From an uncultured bacterium (GTDB lineage Bacteria; Verrucomicrobiota; Verrucomicrobiia; CAIQCK01): 64,000 nt of DNA. Shown here piece after piece: positions 50,180 through 59,792 of this stretch. The translations under genes were made by a program, and so were the position numbers. Position 1 is the first letter of the stretch; each line of letters opens with the position of its first letter. The notes beneath the pieces were generated by a model. It saw only the letters and a program-made list of their open reading frames with translations, made no database searches and was not told the origin of the DNA. The stretch spans positions 1 to 64,000 of the forward strand of contig CAIQCK010000035.1 of assembly GCA_903870275.1 (NCBI GenBank), read 5' to 3'.

Positions 50180-53100
50180 TCACTTGCCCGCCGCCTTCGA
50201 CAGCTTCTCGAAATACTTTTTGATCAACTGTTCGTATTCCGGCGGATACTTCTCGCTCATGCCGTGCATCAAGCCTTGTTGCAATTCGGCGGGTAGCTTG
50301 TCGAGGTTTATCAACTCGCCGCGCGGCCGCAGTTCCGCCGGCGTGCCTTTGGCGGCGGTGTTCCCTGTGCTGCCCATCTTGGAATCCAGACTCTGCGATT
50401 CCTGGCCGGGCGTTTGCTGCGCCGCCTGCGCCGCCGCTTGCTCCGCCGCCATCTGCTGCATCGCCGCGATCAACTCCTGCTGCTGCGCCTGCGCGCTTGT
50501 CTCCATCAAGGACTGCAACGCCTGCGCCGCTTCCGCCGCCGGCTGCTGGCCCGGCTGCGTCCGGCCTTTTTCAAATTCGCCCTTCGCCTGCTCCATCTTT
50601 CCGCCGGCATTCTCCAACGTCGCGGCCGCATGCGGCGGCGGCGCGGCGGGTTCCAGCCCAATCGGCACGATCGTCACGTTCGGGTGCTTCTCGCTGGCGT
50701 CGCCGGCAGCCCGCGCCAGTTGGTCGGCCAGTTTGTCCAGCGCCTGCTGCGCGCCGCGCGCGTCCTGCGCGGCCTGCGGCGTGTTGCCCGATTTTATTTG
50801 CTCGGCGGACCCGCGCATTTTTTCAGGAATCCTCTCTTTGGCCGCCTCGGGCGCGTCGGTCATCGCCTTCGCAACCTCCGGGGCCAGCTCGGCCAGCTTC
50901 GACTTCGTCTGGCCGAGTTCTTCGCCGACGCGCTGAAGTTCGCCGCTCATCTGGCGCTGGTCGCCTGCGAACTGGTCCATCTGTTGCGCCGGGCCGGCGC
51001 TCGTCTCTCCCAGCTTGCGCGCCAGTTCGGACTCCAGCCGCGACAGCGATTGCATCGCCTGCCCCGCTTTCGCCGTCTGCGCCGCCTCGCGCGCCCGCTC
51101 CGCGTTGGCACGCTTGTCCCTGCCGGCTTCGGCGCGCGCTTTTTGCGCCGCCTTCACCAAACTCTGGCCCTGGTCGCTGGACGACTTGGCCGTCTGCTCG
51201 ATTTGCCTCCGCGCCGCCTCGTTGTCGCCGCGTTTCAACGCCTCGGCCGCGACACTCATCGCCTGCGCCTGCTTCTGGAAGTCGCCGGCCTGTGGCGGAC
51301 TTTGTTGCGCGGCGCGCTGCGCCTGGCGGGCAATCTCCTCGGCGTGGCGCTGCGCGTCTTTCTGCCGCCAGTCACGTTCGGACCGCAACTGGTCGAGCTT
51401 GCCGGCCATTTCCTGCTCCTTGCGCGCCAGTTCGCCGACAGCCTGCGCGCCGGCTCTGAGTTTATCCAGCGCCTGTTGAAGCTGGTCGGCGCGGATGGAG
51501 GGCTCGCTTTCCAAATCCGATTTCATCTTCTGGCGCACGTCCGCCTGTTGCGCGGCGAGCGGCGACGCCGGTTGGTTGGCGGCGGCACGCTGCGCCACGT
51601 CATTTTGTTTGGCAGCGACGTCGCTGAGCTTCTTGAGCCAGTCGTAGCCCTGCGCCAACTGCTGCCGGTTCGGCAATTCCTTCTCCGCCTGCTGCAACTG
51701 CGACCGCGCCTGTTCCGCCTGCGCGACGGCGGACTGTTTCGCCGACGCCATGGCCTGCGCGGCCTGTTGCAACTGCTGCAACGCCGCCTGCTGGTGGTTC
51801 GCCGCGGTGGATTTGTCCGCCGATTGCAACGCGTTCGCAGCCTGCTGCATCGCGTTTTGCGCCGCAGCCATCGGCGGCGCGGCGGCGGGCGCGGCCTGCT
51901 GCGACGCGTGCGCCAACGCCTGCGCCTGCGCCGCAAGCGAGCGCTGCTCCGGCGCATGGGCTGCAAGCGACGCGGGCTGCGAGGCGTTCGTCGCGGCGAG
52001 CAGTTTCTCCTGCTGCTTTGCCAGCGCCTCCGCCTGCGCCGCCTGCGCGGCAAGTTGGTCGGCCTTCTTGGCGGTGGAAAGTTGCTGCGCGGTCTGCCGC
52101 AGTTTTTCCGCAGCCACGTGCTGCTGTTCGAGCGCCTTCGCCTGCTGGCCGTGCGCCAGCGCCTCCGTCGCAGCGGCCATCGGCTCGCGCTCGGTTTCGG
52201 CGACACGCAGCGCGGCATCGTGGAGATCGCGCATTTGCTCCGGCGTCGGCTGCTCGGGCGCGTGCGCCAGCAGGCTGCGCTCGACGGCGCGCGCGTCGGC
52301 GCGCAACTGCTCCTGCTCGGCGACGCGCTGCCGACGTTCTTCGGGCGCGGCGGCCGGCTGTTGCTGCGTCTGTTGCGCCAGCGCCTCCTGCCGTTGCGCC
52401 AGCCGCTCGACACGCTCGGCGGGCGACGGCTCGTGTTGTTGCAATTGCGCCCGCGCCATCTCGGCCGCCTGGAGGCGCGTTTTCAAAATCCGTTCCAGCG
52501 TCGCGCGCAGCGCGGCGATCTCCGCCTGCGCCTCGCGCGCCCGCTCGGTCGCCTGCGGCCGGTTGCCCGATTCGGCATGGGAGGCCGCCTCCTCCAACCG
52601 CGAAAGCGTCCGGCTCGTGTCGAACTGCCGGCGCGCGTCCTGAATCTCCCGCGCGGCCTCGGCATCCACCGGCGCGACGCGATCCGCCAGCGCGCCGAGA
52701 CGCGCGCCGACGGGCGCAAACTCAGCGCGCACGTCGCGCTCGATGTCGGCAAGTTCACCGAGCCGCAGTCGCTGCCACGCGACCGCCTGATCGAGACCGT
52801 TGGCAACGGCGTCCTGCTGCGATTCGAGTTGATGCAATCCTCGCACCAGCAGTCGCAGATCGCGCTGACGTTCGAGAAGATTCAACTGGCCGCCGACCTG
52901 CCGCAGTTGGGAAGCGGCGGACTGCGCGGCGGTGCCAGTGGCAATCGCTTGCAAGCCGTCGCGCGCCAGCAGCAGGTCCTGGCCCCAGCGTGCATCGCCG
53001 GCGCGCAGCGTCAAGTGCGGCTCGGAGAGCCGGTCCACGCGGGCGATGAGATCGCCGACGCGCTCGCGAAGCTGGTCAGCGGGCGATTGTGCGGCGGCGA

Positions 53101-55528
53101 GCAACCGCTGGCTGAGTTCCAACCGGCCGCGCTCGAACTGGCCACGCGCGGCGTCGGCGGCCTCCGCGGAAGTCGCTTCGGCTTTCGCGAGGTCTTCACG
53201 AGTCTTGCGAAGCGTGTCGGTGAGGGGATCGAGCGATTCGCGGTTGCGCCATCCGTGTCCGCCGCCGGCGTTGTTGAGCCATTGCTGAAGGCTTTCGATT
53301 TTCGGCTGGGCAATGCCCGTGAGCCGCTCGCGCGCCGCGCGCAACAAGTCGGCGTTCTGCGGCAGAGGCGCGCCGGCGGCGCCAAGGCCGGCGGCGAGCA
53401 GTTGTGTCGCGGAGACGACGGCGGCCTGGTCGCTGGCGTCGGCGTTGCGTTTGCGCCGCCACTGGCGCGCGGCGCCGAACACATTATCCAGCACGCGCTG
53501 CTCTGCGCGGTCAATCTTGCGGGCGAGTTGCGAGAGAACCCCGGTTTCGCGCGCGTCGTAGAGCCGGGTGAAACCCTGGCCGAGTTGCGCCGCGATTTTG
53601 TCGGCGGCGGCGGTGGCGTCGGCGAGCCGGGCCAGCGCCGGAGCGACGGCGGCAGGTTGCGCAGCGTCGCGGTCGAGCGCAGCGGCGGCGGGCAGGGCGA
53701 TGGCAAGCTGGTCGTCGAATTGTTCGAGCAGGTTGGCGACGTTTTCCCAGTCGCGCAACGTCTGCGGCGTGCGAGGCTGCGCGGCGCACACCCCGACGAT
53801 GACCTGCGCGGCGGCGCCGGCTTCGCGCGCCGCGTCGAGATCGCGGCGGAGCGCGTTGGCGCGCGCGGTGAGGTCGGCGTTCCACTGCGGAGCGCGGCCG
53901 AAGTCGCCGCGCAATTGCTCGATGCCGCGACGCGCATCGGCAGCCGACTGGCTGGCCCGCGCGAGCGCCTCGCGGAGTTTGCGCAGTTCGGCGAAATTCT
54001 TGCTCCGCAACGACAGATCCGCCAGTTCGCTGATGCGCACCTTCCGCTCCTCGCTGCGGGCGGTCTGGTGATCGGGCGAATTGTCCTCGACCTCGATGTG
54101 GAACGCGATCTCGTCGCCGGCTTTGTAGCCGGCGTGGGCGAGGTCGAACGTCGCCACGCCGTTCACCGGCATCTGGTCGCGTTTGTTATTGTGAACGAGA
54201 TAGGCCGAGGCGATGCCGTAGTCGTCGGTCGCGGCGAACTTCAGTTCGAGCGGCTCCGGCCGGCCGATCTCGACGTCCTGGTCGGGATCGAGCAGCTTCA
54301 CCGTCGGCGGCTGGTCGGCCAGCGCTTTGATCTGGTAGCTGACCGCGTCGGCGTTTTTGAAACCGACCGCGTCCGTGATGCGCAGCTTGAACTCGGCGTC
54401 GTGGTCCACCGTGAGTTCGGCGGTGACGTTGCGGTCGCCGGTGATCGGCACCGGTTTCAGCGGCGAGCCGTTCGCCTCCAGCCACGCGCCGGAGAGCGGC
54501 TGCGACGCGGTGGCGACCACCGTGACGCGCGTGCCGCGCAACGCGGCGATGTCGGCGGTCTCGGCGGTGACGGTCTTGGGCGGCAGCGCCGTGTAGTCGG
54601 GGAAATGATAGGTGAGCGTGAACCGTTCGAGCCGCGGGCCGCGTTGCGCCACGATGCGGAACCGCTGTGATTCGGCGTCGCCGGCGCGGATGAAATAGAC
54701 GGCGTTGGACCTGACGGCGGGCAGCGGAATCTCGAACTGCTGGAGCGCGACGGGCGCGCCCGGCTTCGGCGGCACGGATGGCGGGGGCGCGGCGGTGGCG
54801 AGCGTTTCGAGCCGCATCATGGGCTGGCCGTCGCCGGCGAAAAACGCGGCGGCCTTGCCGATGCGGCGGTTGAAAACGCTGACGCGGACGGTGACGCTGC
54901 CGCCGGTTTCGATGGTGGCGTCGCCGGGTTTCACCAGCAGCTTCACCGAGCTGGCGCGCGGCAGCGCGGCGAGAGGATTGGCGAACCGTTTCGCCAGCAG
55001 CAGGAAATGCTCCGTCGCCGCGATGGCATACACGCCCAGGCCCAACGCCAGCGCGGCGGCGACGACGGCGCTCACGGTGGCGCGCGTCGGCGAGATGATG
55101 CTGGCGAAATCGAGGCTGCCGCTGCGGCGGGCGAGGTCGTTCACCAGCGCCGCGATGAGTTGCGGCGACCCTTTGATCGCGTCGGGATCGCGGCTGGCCT
55201 CCAATTGCACCGCCGTCGCCAGCCCCTCGTTGAGTTGGGGGAACGCGGCCTCGACATTGAACGCCACCTCGATGTCGCCCCAGCGTTTGCGCAGCGAGAG
55301 CAGGATGAAGCGGACGAAGCCGGCGAGCGTCGCGGCCCAGACCGTCACCGTCAGCGCGACGCGCGCGGCCAGCGGCAGGAACAGCCAGCGGTCGAGCAGG
55401 AACGTCAGCGCCAGCAGGCCAAGGAACAACCCCGCCGTTTGCGCGAGGCCCTCGGCGAGCGTCAACCGTTGCGCACGGCGTTTGTAGCGCTCCACTTGCG
55501 CGTGCAGACTGTCAGGAACCAGCGACAT
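50180..55528 (-). CDS. Giant DUF4175-family membrane/coiled-coil protein
   Basis: 1782 residues. Two N-terminal transmembrane helices (GLFLGLLALTFLLDRWLFLP and VALTVTVWAATLAGFVRFIL) and a third near 150-172 (VSAVVAAALALGLGVYAIAA) precede an Ig-like beta region (about 190-500). The remaining about 1200 residues are Ala/Gln/Glu-rich coiled coil, low in complexity. A short C-terminal motif, EKYPPEYEQLIKKYFEKLS, is found in related proteins. Members are typical of Verrucomicrobiota, Planctomycetota and Alphaproteobacteria, often near MoxR/Bat-type genes, which are not seen here. It may form a long periplasmic rod or tether. The strong Ala/Gln bias creates long spurious frames on the other strand. 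Confidence 0.87.
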   Translation of the reverse strand: MSLVPDSLHAQVERYKRRAQRLTLAEGLAQTAGLFLGLLALTFLLDRWLFLPLAARVALTVTVWAATLAGFVRFILLSLRKRWGDIEVAFNVEAAFPQLNEGLATAVQLEASRDPDAIKGSPQLIAALVNDLARRSGSLDFASIISPTRATVSAVVAAALALGLGVYAIAATEHFLLLAKRFANPLAALPRASSVKLLVKPGDATIETGGSVTVRVSVFNRRIGKAAAFFAGDGQPMMRLETLATAAPPPSVPPKPGAPVALQQFEIPLPAVRSNAVYFIRAGDAESQRFRIVAQRGPRLERFTLTYHFPDYTALPPKTVTAETADIAALRGTRVTVVATASQPLSGAWLEANGSPLKPVPITGDRNVTAELTVDHDAEFKLRITDAVGFKNADAVSYQIKALADQPPTVKLLDPDQDVEIGRPEPLELKFAATDDYGIASAYLVHNNKRDQMPVNGVATFDLAHAGYKAGDEIAFHIEVEDNSPDHQTARSEERKVRISELADLSLRSKNFAELRKLREALARASQSAADARRGIEQLRGDFGRAPQWNADLTARANALRRDLDAAREAGAAAQVIVGVCAAQPRTPQTLRDWENVANLLEQFDDQLAIALPAAAALDRDAAQPAAVAPALARLADATAAADKIAAQLGQGFTRLYDARETGVLSQLARKIDRAEQRVLDNVFGAARQWRRKRNADASDQAAVVSATQLLAAGLGAAGAPLPQNADLLRAARERLTGIAQPKIESLQQWLNNAGGGHGWRNRESLDPLTDTLRKTREDLAKAEATSAEAADAARGQFERGRLELSQRLLAAAQSPADQLRERVGDLIARVDRLSEPHLTLRAGDARWGQDLLLARDGLQAIATGTAAQSAASQLRQVGGQLNLLERQRDLRLLVRGLHQLESQQDAVANGLDQAVAWQRLRLGELADIERDVRAEFAPVGARLGALADRVAPVDAEAAREIQDARRQFDTSRTLSRLEEAASHAESGNRPQATERAREAQAEIAALRATLERILKTRLQAAEMARAQLQQHEPSPAERVERLAQRQEALAQQTQQQPAAAPEERRQRVAEQEQLRADARAVERSLLAHAPEQPTPEQMRDLHDAALRVAETEREPMAAATEALAHGQQAKALEQQHVAAEKLRQTAQQLSTAKKADQLAAQAAQAEALAKQQEKLLAATNASQPASLAAHAPEQRSLAAQAQALAHASQQAAPAAAPPMAAAQNAMQQAANALQSADKSTAANHQQAALQQLQQAAQAMASAKQSAVAQAEQARSQLQQAEKELPNRQQLAQGYDWLKKLSDVAAKQNDVAQRAAANQPASPLAAQQADVRQKMKSDLESEPSIRADQLQQALDKLRAGAQAVGELARKEQEMAGKLDQLRSERDWRQKDAQRHAEEIARQAQRAAQQSPPQAGDFQKQAQAMSVAAEALKRGDNEAARRQIEQTAKSSSDQGQSLVKAAQKARAEAGRDKRANAERAREAAQTAKAGQAMQSLSRLESELARKLGETSAGPAQQMDQFAGDQRQMSGELQRVGEELGQTKSKLAELAPEVAKAMTDAPEAAKERIPEKMRGSAEQIKSGNTPQAAQDARGAQQALDKLADQLARAAGDASEKHPNVTIVPIGLEPAAPPPHAAATLENAGGKMEQAKGEFEKGRTQPGQQPAAEAAQALQSLMETSAQAQQQELIAAMQQMAAEQAAAQAAQQTPGQESQSLDSKMGSTGNTAAKGTPAELRPRGELINLDKLPAELQQGLMHGMSEKYPPEYEQLIKKYFEKLSKAAGK

Positions 55529-55585
55529 TGTCTGCGAATGCTAACACCGGCGATGGCCAAGTGGTAGCGGAGTTTTTTTCAGGGA

Positions 55586-55705
55586 ATGAAACTCCGTGTC
55601 TGGGAAGATGGCTACGGCATGCGCCACGACCCGCACCCGATCAACGACTGGCCCGCCCGCTGCGCCGAATGGATGAAGAGCATGGGATTCCTTGATGGAA
55701 AGTAG
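55586..55705 (+). pseudogene. 39-codon C-terminal remnant resembling an alpha/beta hydrolase tail
   Basis: An ATG-to-TAG frame that reads MKLRVWEDGYGMRHDPHPIN then a DWPARCAEW and MKSMGFLDGK end. It looks like the final part of a hydrolase or peptidase (catalytic-His region and C-terminal helix) and not a complete protein. Upstream sequence back to 55529 has no matching frame. Identification is by general resemblance only. Confidence 0.35.
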
Positions 55706-55759
55706 ACAGGCGCCACTTTCGAATTAGGGAAACAGCCGCCACATTGAGCGGAGGCAACC

Positions 55760-58700
55760 GTGGCGAAAAATCTCCGTGACCCGTTGGCTACCCAGCGATA
55801 CTCTCGCTTCATGCCTGAGCAGATTCCGCAAACGTTCGAGGAGGCGTTTAAGCGCATCCAACAACTCGCCGCAGATTTCAAAGCCAACGAGCAGCGTTAC
55901 CTCGCCAGCGATTACCAAGAGGCGGAAGTCCGCAAGGATTTCATTGACAAGTTTTGGACAGCCCTCGGCTGGGACGTGAACCACGACTTCCAGACGAACC
56001 CCTACGAGCAGGAGGTGAAGGTCGAGCGCAGCGTCAGCATCGCCGCCAGTCAGAGGCGAGCGGATTACGCCTTCTACCTGAAGCCGAACTTCCGCGACGT
56101 GCGCTTTTACGTCGAGGCCAAGAAGCCTTCCGTGGGACTCGCCACCACGGAACACTATTTCCAAGTCGTCCGCTACGGATGGAGCAGCAAGACGCCGCTC
56201 GCTGTCATTCAGGATTTCCAGCAGTTCCACGTCCTCGATTGCCGCTACAAGCCCAAAGTGGAAACCATCCTTGACCGCGCCGTCGCCACCTATCACTACA
56301 GCGATTACGCAAACCCGGAGAAGTTCAAACAAATCTATTGGCTGTTCTCGCGCGAAGCCGTTGCGGGCGGTTCGCTGGAGAAGCGTGCCGCCGAACTGCC
56401 CAAGCTTCGCGGCAAAGGCGCACAACGGTCCAGCAACGCCGCTGCGAAACCCGTGGATGAAGATTTTCTGGAGACTCTGGACGAACACCGCACCGATCTG
56501 GCGCGAGCCTTCAAGAGCAAGAACCCGCGGCTCGACAGCGAGACGCTGACCGAACTCGCCCAGCGCACACTCGACCGCCTCGTCTTCCTTCGCTTCCTCG
56601 AAGACAAAGGCATTGAGGCCCAGCGGCTGGTGGAGAGGTTCGGAGCCAAGGGCATGGCTTGGGAAGACTTCGTTGCCGTTTCGCGCCGGCTCGACGGCAT
56701 CTACAACGGCATCGTCTTCAAAGATCACGCGATTCTGGACAAGCCCGGTTTCCGCGTGGATGAGGACATTTTCAAAGGCATCTGCGGACGGCTGACGGAG
56801 GCCACGACACCCTACGACTTCAATTTCATCCCCATCCACATCCTCGGCTCGATCTACGAACGCTTTCTCGGCAAGGTCATCGTGGCCACCGACAAGCGCG
56901 TTCGCGTAGAGGAGAAGCCCGAAGTACGCAAGGCGGGCGGGGTTTATTACACGCCGGAGTACATCGTCCGCTACATCGTTGAAAACACCGTGGGCAAACT
57001 CATTGCCGGCAAGAAACCGGAGCAAATCGCCGAGATGCGCTTCGCCGACATCGCCTGCGGCAGCGGCAGTTTCCTGCTCGGCGTCTTCGACCTGCTCCTG
57101 CAACACCACGGCATCTACTACAACAATCTTTCAGATACCGAGCGCACCCGCGCCGTCAAACGCGGCGACTGCATCGAGCACGATGGCTGTCTCTACACCT
57201 CCCTTCGCAAGAAACGCGAAATCCTCGTCAACAACATCTACGGCGTGGACATTGACGCGCAGGCCGTCGAGGTCTGCCAGCTCTCGCTGTACCTGAAGCT
57301 GCTCAAGGACGAAACCACCGTCAGTGCCCACCAATATCTGATGGACTTCGAGCATGTCGCGCAGATGAAGAAGCTCCTACCCGACCTGAGCAAGAACATC
57401 GTTTGTGGCAACTCGCTCATTGGTCGGGACTTTTCCGAAGGCCAGCTTTTCGCCAGCGCCGAGGAGCGCAGGCTCAACCCGATGAATTTCGAGGACGCCT
57501 TCCCGCACATCTTCCCGCGCCAACCCGGCATGGTCCGCGAAAGCGAGGCGGCTTACGAAGTCGGACGCACCATCAGCCGCGAGGGCGGCCGCCGCGTTTA
57601 TCCAAGCATCGAAAAGGAAACTCACGGCTTTGATGCCGTTGTTGGCAATCCGCCGTATGTGCGGCCGCATAATCTCACTGAGACAAACAAGCGATACTTT
57701 TGGAAACACTACAAGACTTTCACACACAAGTCGGATCTTTACTGCTGCTTCATAGAGCAAGCAACGCGATTGCTGAAACAGGGCGGTTTTTTCAGTTACA
57801 TTGTCTCTCACGGATGGCTTCGCCTGAACAGCTTCCAAGAAGTGCGCAAGCTGTTCCTTGAAAACCACCGCATTCTTCAACTAGTCGAATTGCCGGAGAA
57901 AGTCTTTGCTGATGCTCAGGTCGCCACAGGCATATTCGTTGTGCAAAAGGAAGCGAGTTGCGAGCGGTCGTCAACGAATATCGAAATCATCGAAGGCAAA
58001 CTTGCCGAGTCTGGCCCAACCTTCGTGATGAAGCGGCGGATTCCGCAAGCGACGTTCCACTCAACATTTCAGAACGTTTTTGATCTCAGCATTTCGCCGG
58101 AAACTGAACGGATAAAAGAGAAAATGCGCGTCGGCCCCACTATTGGCAGCCTTTTCCGAGTTTGCTTCGGTCTGAAAACCGGCGACGACGCAAAATTTTT
58201 ACACCGCACGAAAGGGCTTCACCGGGAAGACAGGCCTTTGCTTCGCGGCGATGACGTGAAGCGATACACCTACGAACACAAAGGCGAGTATGTGTGGTAT
58301 GTCCCGCAAAAGATGCGTGCGCACCGTTCAACGGCTCGTCCGGGTGAATGCGAACGGTTTGAGCAACCGAAAGTTCTGGTCAAAGATACGACTGCCGATT
58401 TCGCAGGAACGTATGATGGCAACAGCTTCTATGTGAAAGATGTGCTGATCGTGATTCCTCACGAAGGCTGCGAAGCGGCTTTTGATCTTCGCTACGTTAC
58501 CGGCGTCGTGAACTCGCAAGCTCTTCGCTTTTATTACCGCACCACGTTCAAGACAATTCATGTTCAATGCGAGGAACTGAGCAGCCTCCCTCTGCCCGCG
58601 CTCGATTTGAAACAAGCCGAGCACAAAGCAAGACACGACGCAATCGCGAAGCTGGTGGAGCAAATGGTGGAAGCGAAGACTGCGTTATCAAAGGCGCAGA

Positions 58701-58822
58701 CGGACAAGGATCGGAACTACTACGAGGCGAAGTGTGCGGCGCTGGATCGGCAGATTGACGCGCTGGTGTATGAACTTTACGGCCTGACGGAAAAAGAAAT
58801 CGAGATTGTGAAAGGCGCATAG
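55760..58822 (+). CDS. Type IIG restriction-modification enzyme (fused endonuclease, N6-adenine methyltransferase, specificity domain)
   Basis: 1020 residues with a GTG start and GGAGG 5-6 nt upstream. An N-terminal PD-(D/E)xK-type nuclease is visible (RRADYAFYL, then VRFYVEAKKPSV: Asp and E-x-K). A helical linker leads to the methyltransferase with SAM motif FADIACGSGSFLLGVF and catalytic NPPY in VVGNPPYVRPHN. The C-terminal target-recognition part (about 640-950) resembles TaqI-type specificity domains and ends in a coiled coil. The recognition part is less GC-rich than the rest, a sign of separate exchange. No other RM, BREX or DISARM genes adjoin. Truncated gene ends flank it on both sides. 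Confidence 0.9.
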   Translation: MAKNLRDPLATQRYSRFMPEQIPQTFEEAFKRIQQLAADFKANEQRYLASDYQEAEVRKDFIDKFWTALGWDVNHDFQTNPYEQEVKVERSVSIAASQRRADYAFYLKPNFRDVRFYVEAKKPSVGLATTEHYFQVVRYGWSSKTPLAVIQDFQQFHVLDCRYKPKVETILDRAVATYHYSDYANPEKFKQIYWLFSREAVAGGSLEKRAAELPKLRGKGAQRSSNAAAKPVDEDFLETLDEHRTDLARAFKSKNPRLDSETLTELAQRTLDRLVFLRFLEDKGIEAQRLVERFGAKGMAWEDFVAVSRRLDGIYNGIVFKDHAILDKPGFRVDEDIFKGICGRLTEATTPYDFNFIPIHILGSIYERFLGKVIVATDKRVRVEEKPEVRKAGGVYYTPEYIVRYIVENTVGKLIAGKKPEQIAEMRFADIACGSGSFLLGVFDLLLQHHGIYYNNLSDTERTRAVKRGDCIEHDGCLYTSLRKKREILVNNIYGVDIDAQAVEVCQLSLYLKLLKDETTVSAHQYLMDFEHVAQMKKLLPDLSKNIVCGNSLIGRDFSEGQLFASAEERRLNPMNFEDAFPHIFPRQPGMVRESEAAYEVGRTISREGGRRVYPSIEKETHGFDAVVGNPPYVRPHNLTETNKRYFWKHYKTFTHKSDLYCCFIEQATRLLKQGGFFSYIVSHGWLRLNSFQEVRKLFLENHRILQLVELPEKVFADAQVATGIFVVQKEASCERSSTNIEIIEGKLAESGPTFVMKRRIPQATFHSTFQNVFDLSISPETERIKEKMRVGPTIGSLFRVCFGLKTGDDAKFLHRTKGLHREDRPLLRGDDVKRYTYEHKGEYVWYVPQKMRAHRSTARPGECERFEQPKVLVKDTTADFAGTYDGNSFYVKDVLIVIPHEGCEAAFDLRYVTGVVNSQALRFYYRTTFKTIHVQCEELSSLPLPALDLKQAEHKARHDAIAKLVEQMVEAKTALSKAQTDKDRNYYEAKCAALDRQIDALVYELYGLTEKEIEIVKGA

Positions 58823-58837
58823 CAATTTGCCGCCCTC

Positions 58838-58853
58838 ACCGAAACGTTTCGGT
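58838..58853. terminator. Perfect 16-bp palindrome after the RM gene
   Basis: ACCGAAAC followed by GTTTCGGT forms a perfect stem 16 nt after the RM stop codon. There is no T-run, so it may be a weak terminator or an insertion/recombination scar. It abuts the nicotinamidase remnant. Confidence 0.35.
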
Positions 58854-59035
58854 TAAGGCGCGTTGGGGTAAATCACCCGCCGCAGGCGCTCAACAACTGC
58901 GCGCTTTATTTCCTCAATGGCTTTCCTCACATCGTCGGGACGCAAATTCACTCCCCGGCTGGCATCCTCGATGAAATGCGTCTTGAATCCCATGGCCGTC
59001 GCATCCAGCGCCGTGAACTTCACGCAGTAAACAGG
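58853..59035 (-). pseudogene. C-terminal remnant of a nicotinamidase (PncA-like)
   Basis: A frame reading VYCVKFTALDATAMGFKT, then FIEDASRGVNLRPDDVRKAI and a short tail, matches the last third of nicotinamidase/isochorismatase-family enzymes, including the region of the catalytic Cys neighbourhood (YCVK) and the IEDA-RGVN loop. The N-terminal two thirds, with the catalytic Asp and Lys, are missing. The 5' break lies at a small hairpin, ACGGACT with AGTCCGT (59044-59061). It is unlikely to be functional. Confidence 0.72.
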
Positions 59036-59061
59036 TCGAAGCAACGGACTGGAAAGTCCGT

Positions 59062-59381
59062 TCTACGACTTGGCGCGCGAAACCGTGGAACGGAATTCCA
59101 AGTGCGTTTTCCCAATCCAACCCCAAACTGAAACGCGCCCCCGGCTGAAAATAATAGCAAATTTCTCTTGACATGATAGAGAAAACGCCTTACCCTGTGC
59201 CCGACGATGGAAGACAGTGCTCAGTGGTCAGAGGTCAGAAGGCAGAAGGAAGAAAGGAGAAGGCGAAAGGCGGAAAGCTGATGGGAGATAGGAGATGGCA
59301 GATGTGAGAAGGCGGTGCGGAAGGCAGAAGAGGCCGAAGCGCTGCGCGGAAATGCGCAGACAATCCGGTTCGATCCGACTG
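59062..59381. other. Non-coding spacer with a purine-rich tract
   Basis: No gene is supported. From about 59207 to 59340 the + strand is strongly purine-biased, with repeated GGTCAGA, AGGCAGAAGG and GGAGATAGGAGATGG-like words, the kind of imperfect microrepeat that also occurs inside the cyclase gene. Confidence 0.5.
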
Positions 59382-59620
59382 AATCCGGCTTGGGAACAAT
59401 CCACGAATGGCACGGATTACACGGATTGTGCGAGCGGGGTTATCGGGTTCCATCCGACCCAATCCGACCCAATCCGACCCGATCCGACCCAAGCCGGCCG
59501 AATCCGACTTGGGAACAATCCACGGATGGCGAGAATTACACGGATTGTGCGAGCGGGGGTTATCGGGTTCCATCCGACTCAATCCGACCCAATCCGACCC
59601 AAGCCGGGTAAATCCGACCG
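59382..59620 (+). repeat. Two-copy tandem repeat (119/110 bp) with internal AATCCGACCC decamers
   Basis: Unit 1 spans 59382-59500 and unit 2 spans 59501-59610, starting with AATCCGGCTT/AATCCGACTT then GGGAACAATCC. Each contains GGATTGTGCGAGCGGGG and a run of near-identical decamers (AATCCGACCC); unit 1 has one more decamer than unit 2. A partial third start follows at 59611. This is non-coding. Confidence 0.8.
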
Positions 59621-59635
59621 TATGAAATCCATTAT

Positions 59636-59757
59636 AGAGACCTCTGCAAAAGTCGTTGGCCAAACTGTAGCGGCGGTCTATGACCGCCGAATCGTTTGGA
59701 TTTTGCGATCTTTCGGCGGTCATAGACCGCCGCTACAGGGCTTTTGCAAAGGTCTCA
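59636..59757. repeat. Nested palindromic MITE-like element
   Basis: Outer arms 59636-59652 and 59741-59757 share the inverted word GACCTCTGCAAAAG (one mismatch). Inner arms 59665-59689 and 59714-59738 are a perfect 25-bp inversion starting CTGTAGCGGCGGTC. Each inner arm is itself palindromic (CGGCGGTC/GACCGCCG). The same inner element interrupts the cyclase-like gene at 18356-18425. Confidence 0.85.
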
Positions 59758-59792
59758 TTATAGAGTGCAATTGCACGATGATTGAAGCGGCA

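Noticed and set aside
50414..54670. Very long open frame on the + strand opposite the DUF4175 gene
   Set aside because: The product is Arg/Leu-rich with no domain, and it mirrors the Ala/Gln-rich coiled-coil gene on the minus strand. High GC keeps the opposite frame free of stops.
55760..58822. BREX-type PglX methyltransferase
   Set aside because: The protein carries its own PD-(D/E)xK nuclease domain, and no other BREX genes (pglZ, brxC, brxL) are nearby, so type IIG is the better call.
59382..59620. Tandem repeat as a possible CRISPR array
   Set aside because: Units are about 115 bp with internal decamers and no constant repeat/spacer structure; no cas genes are present.
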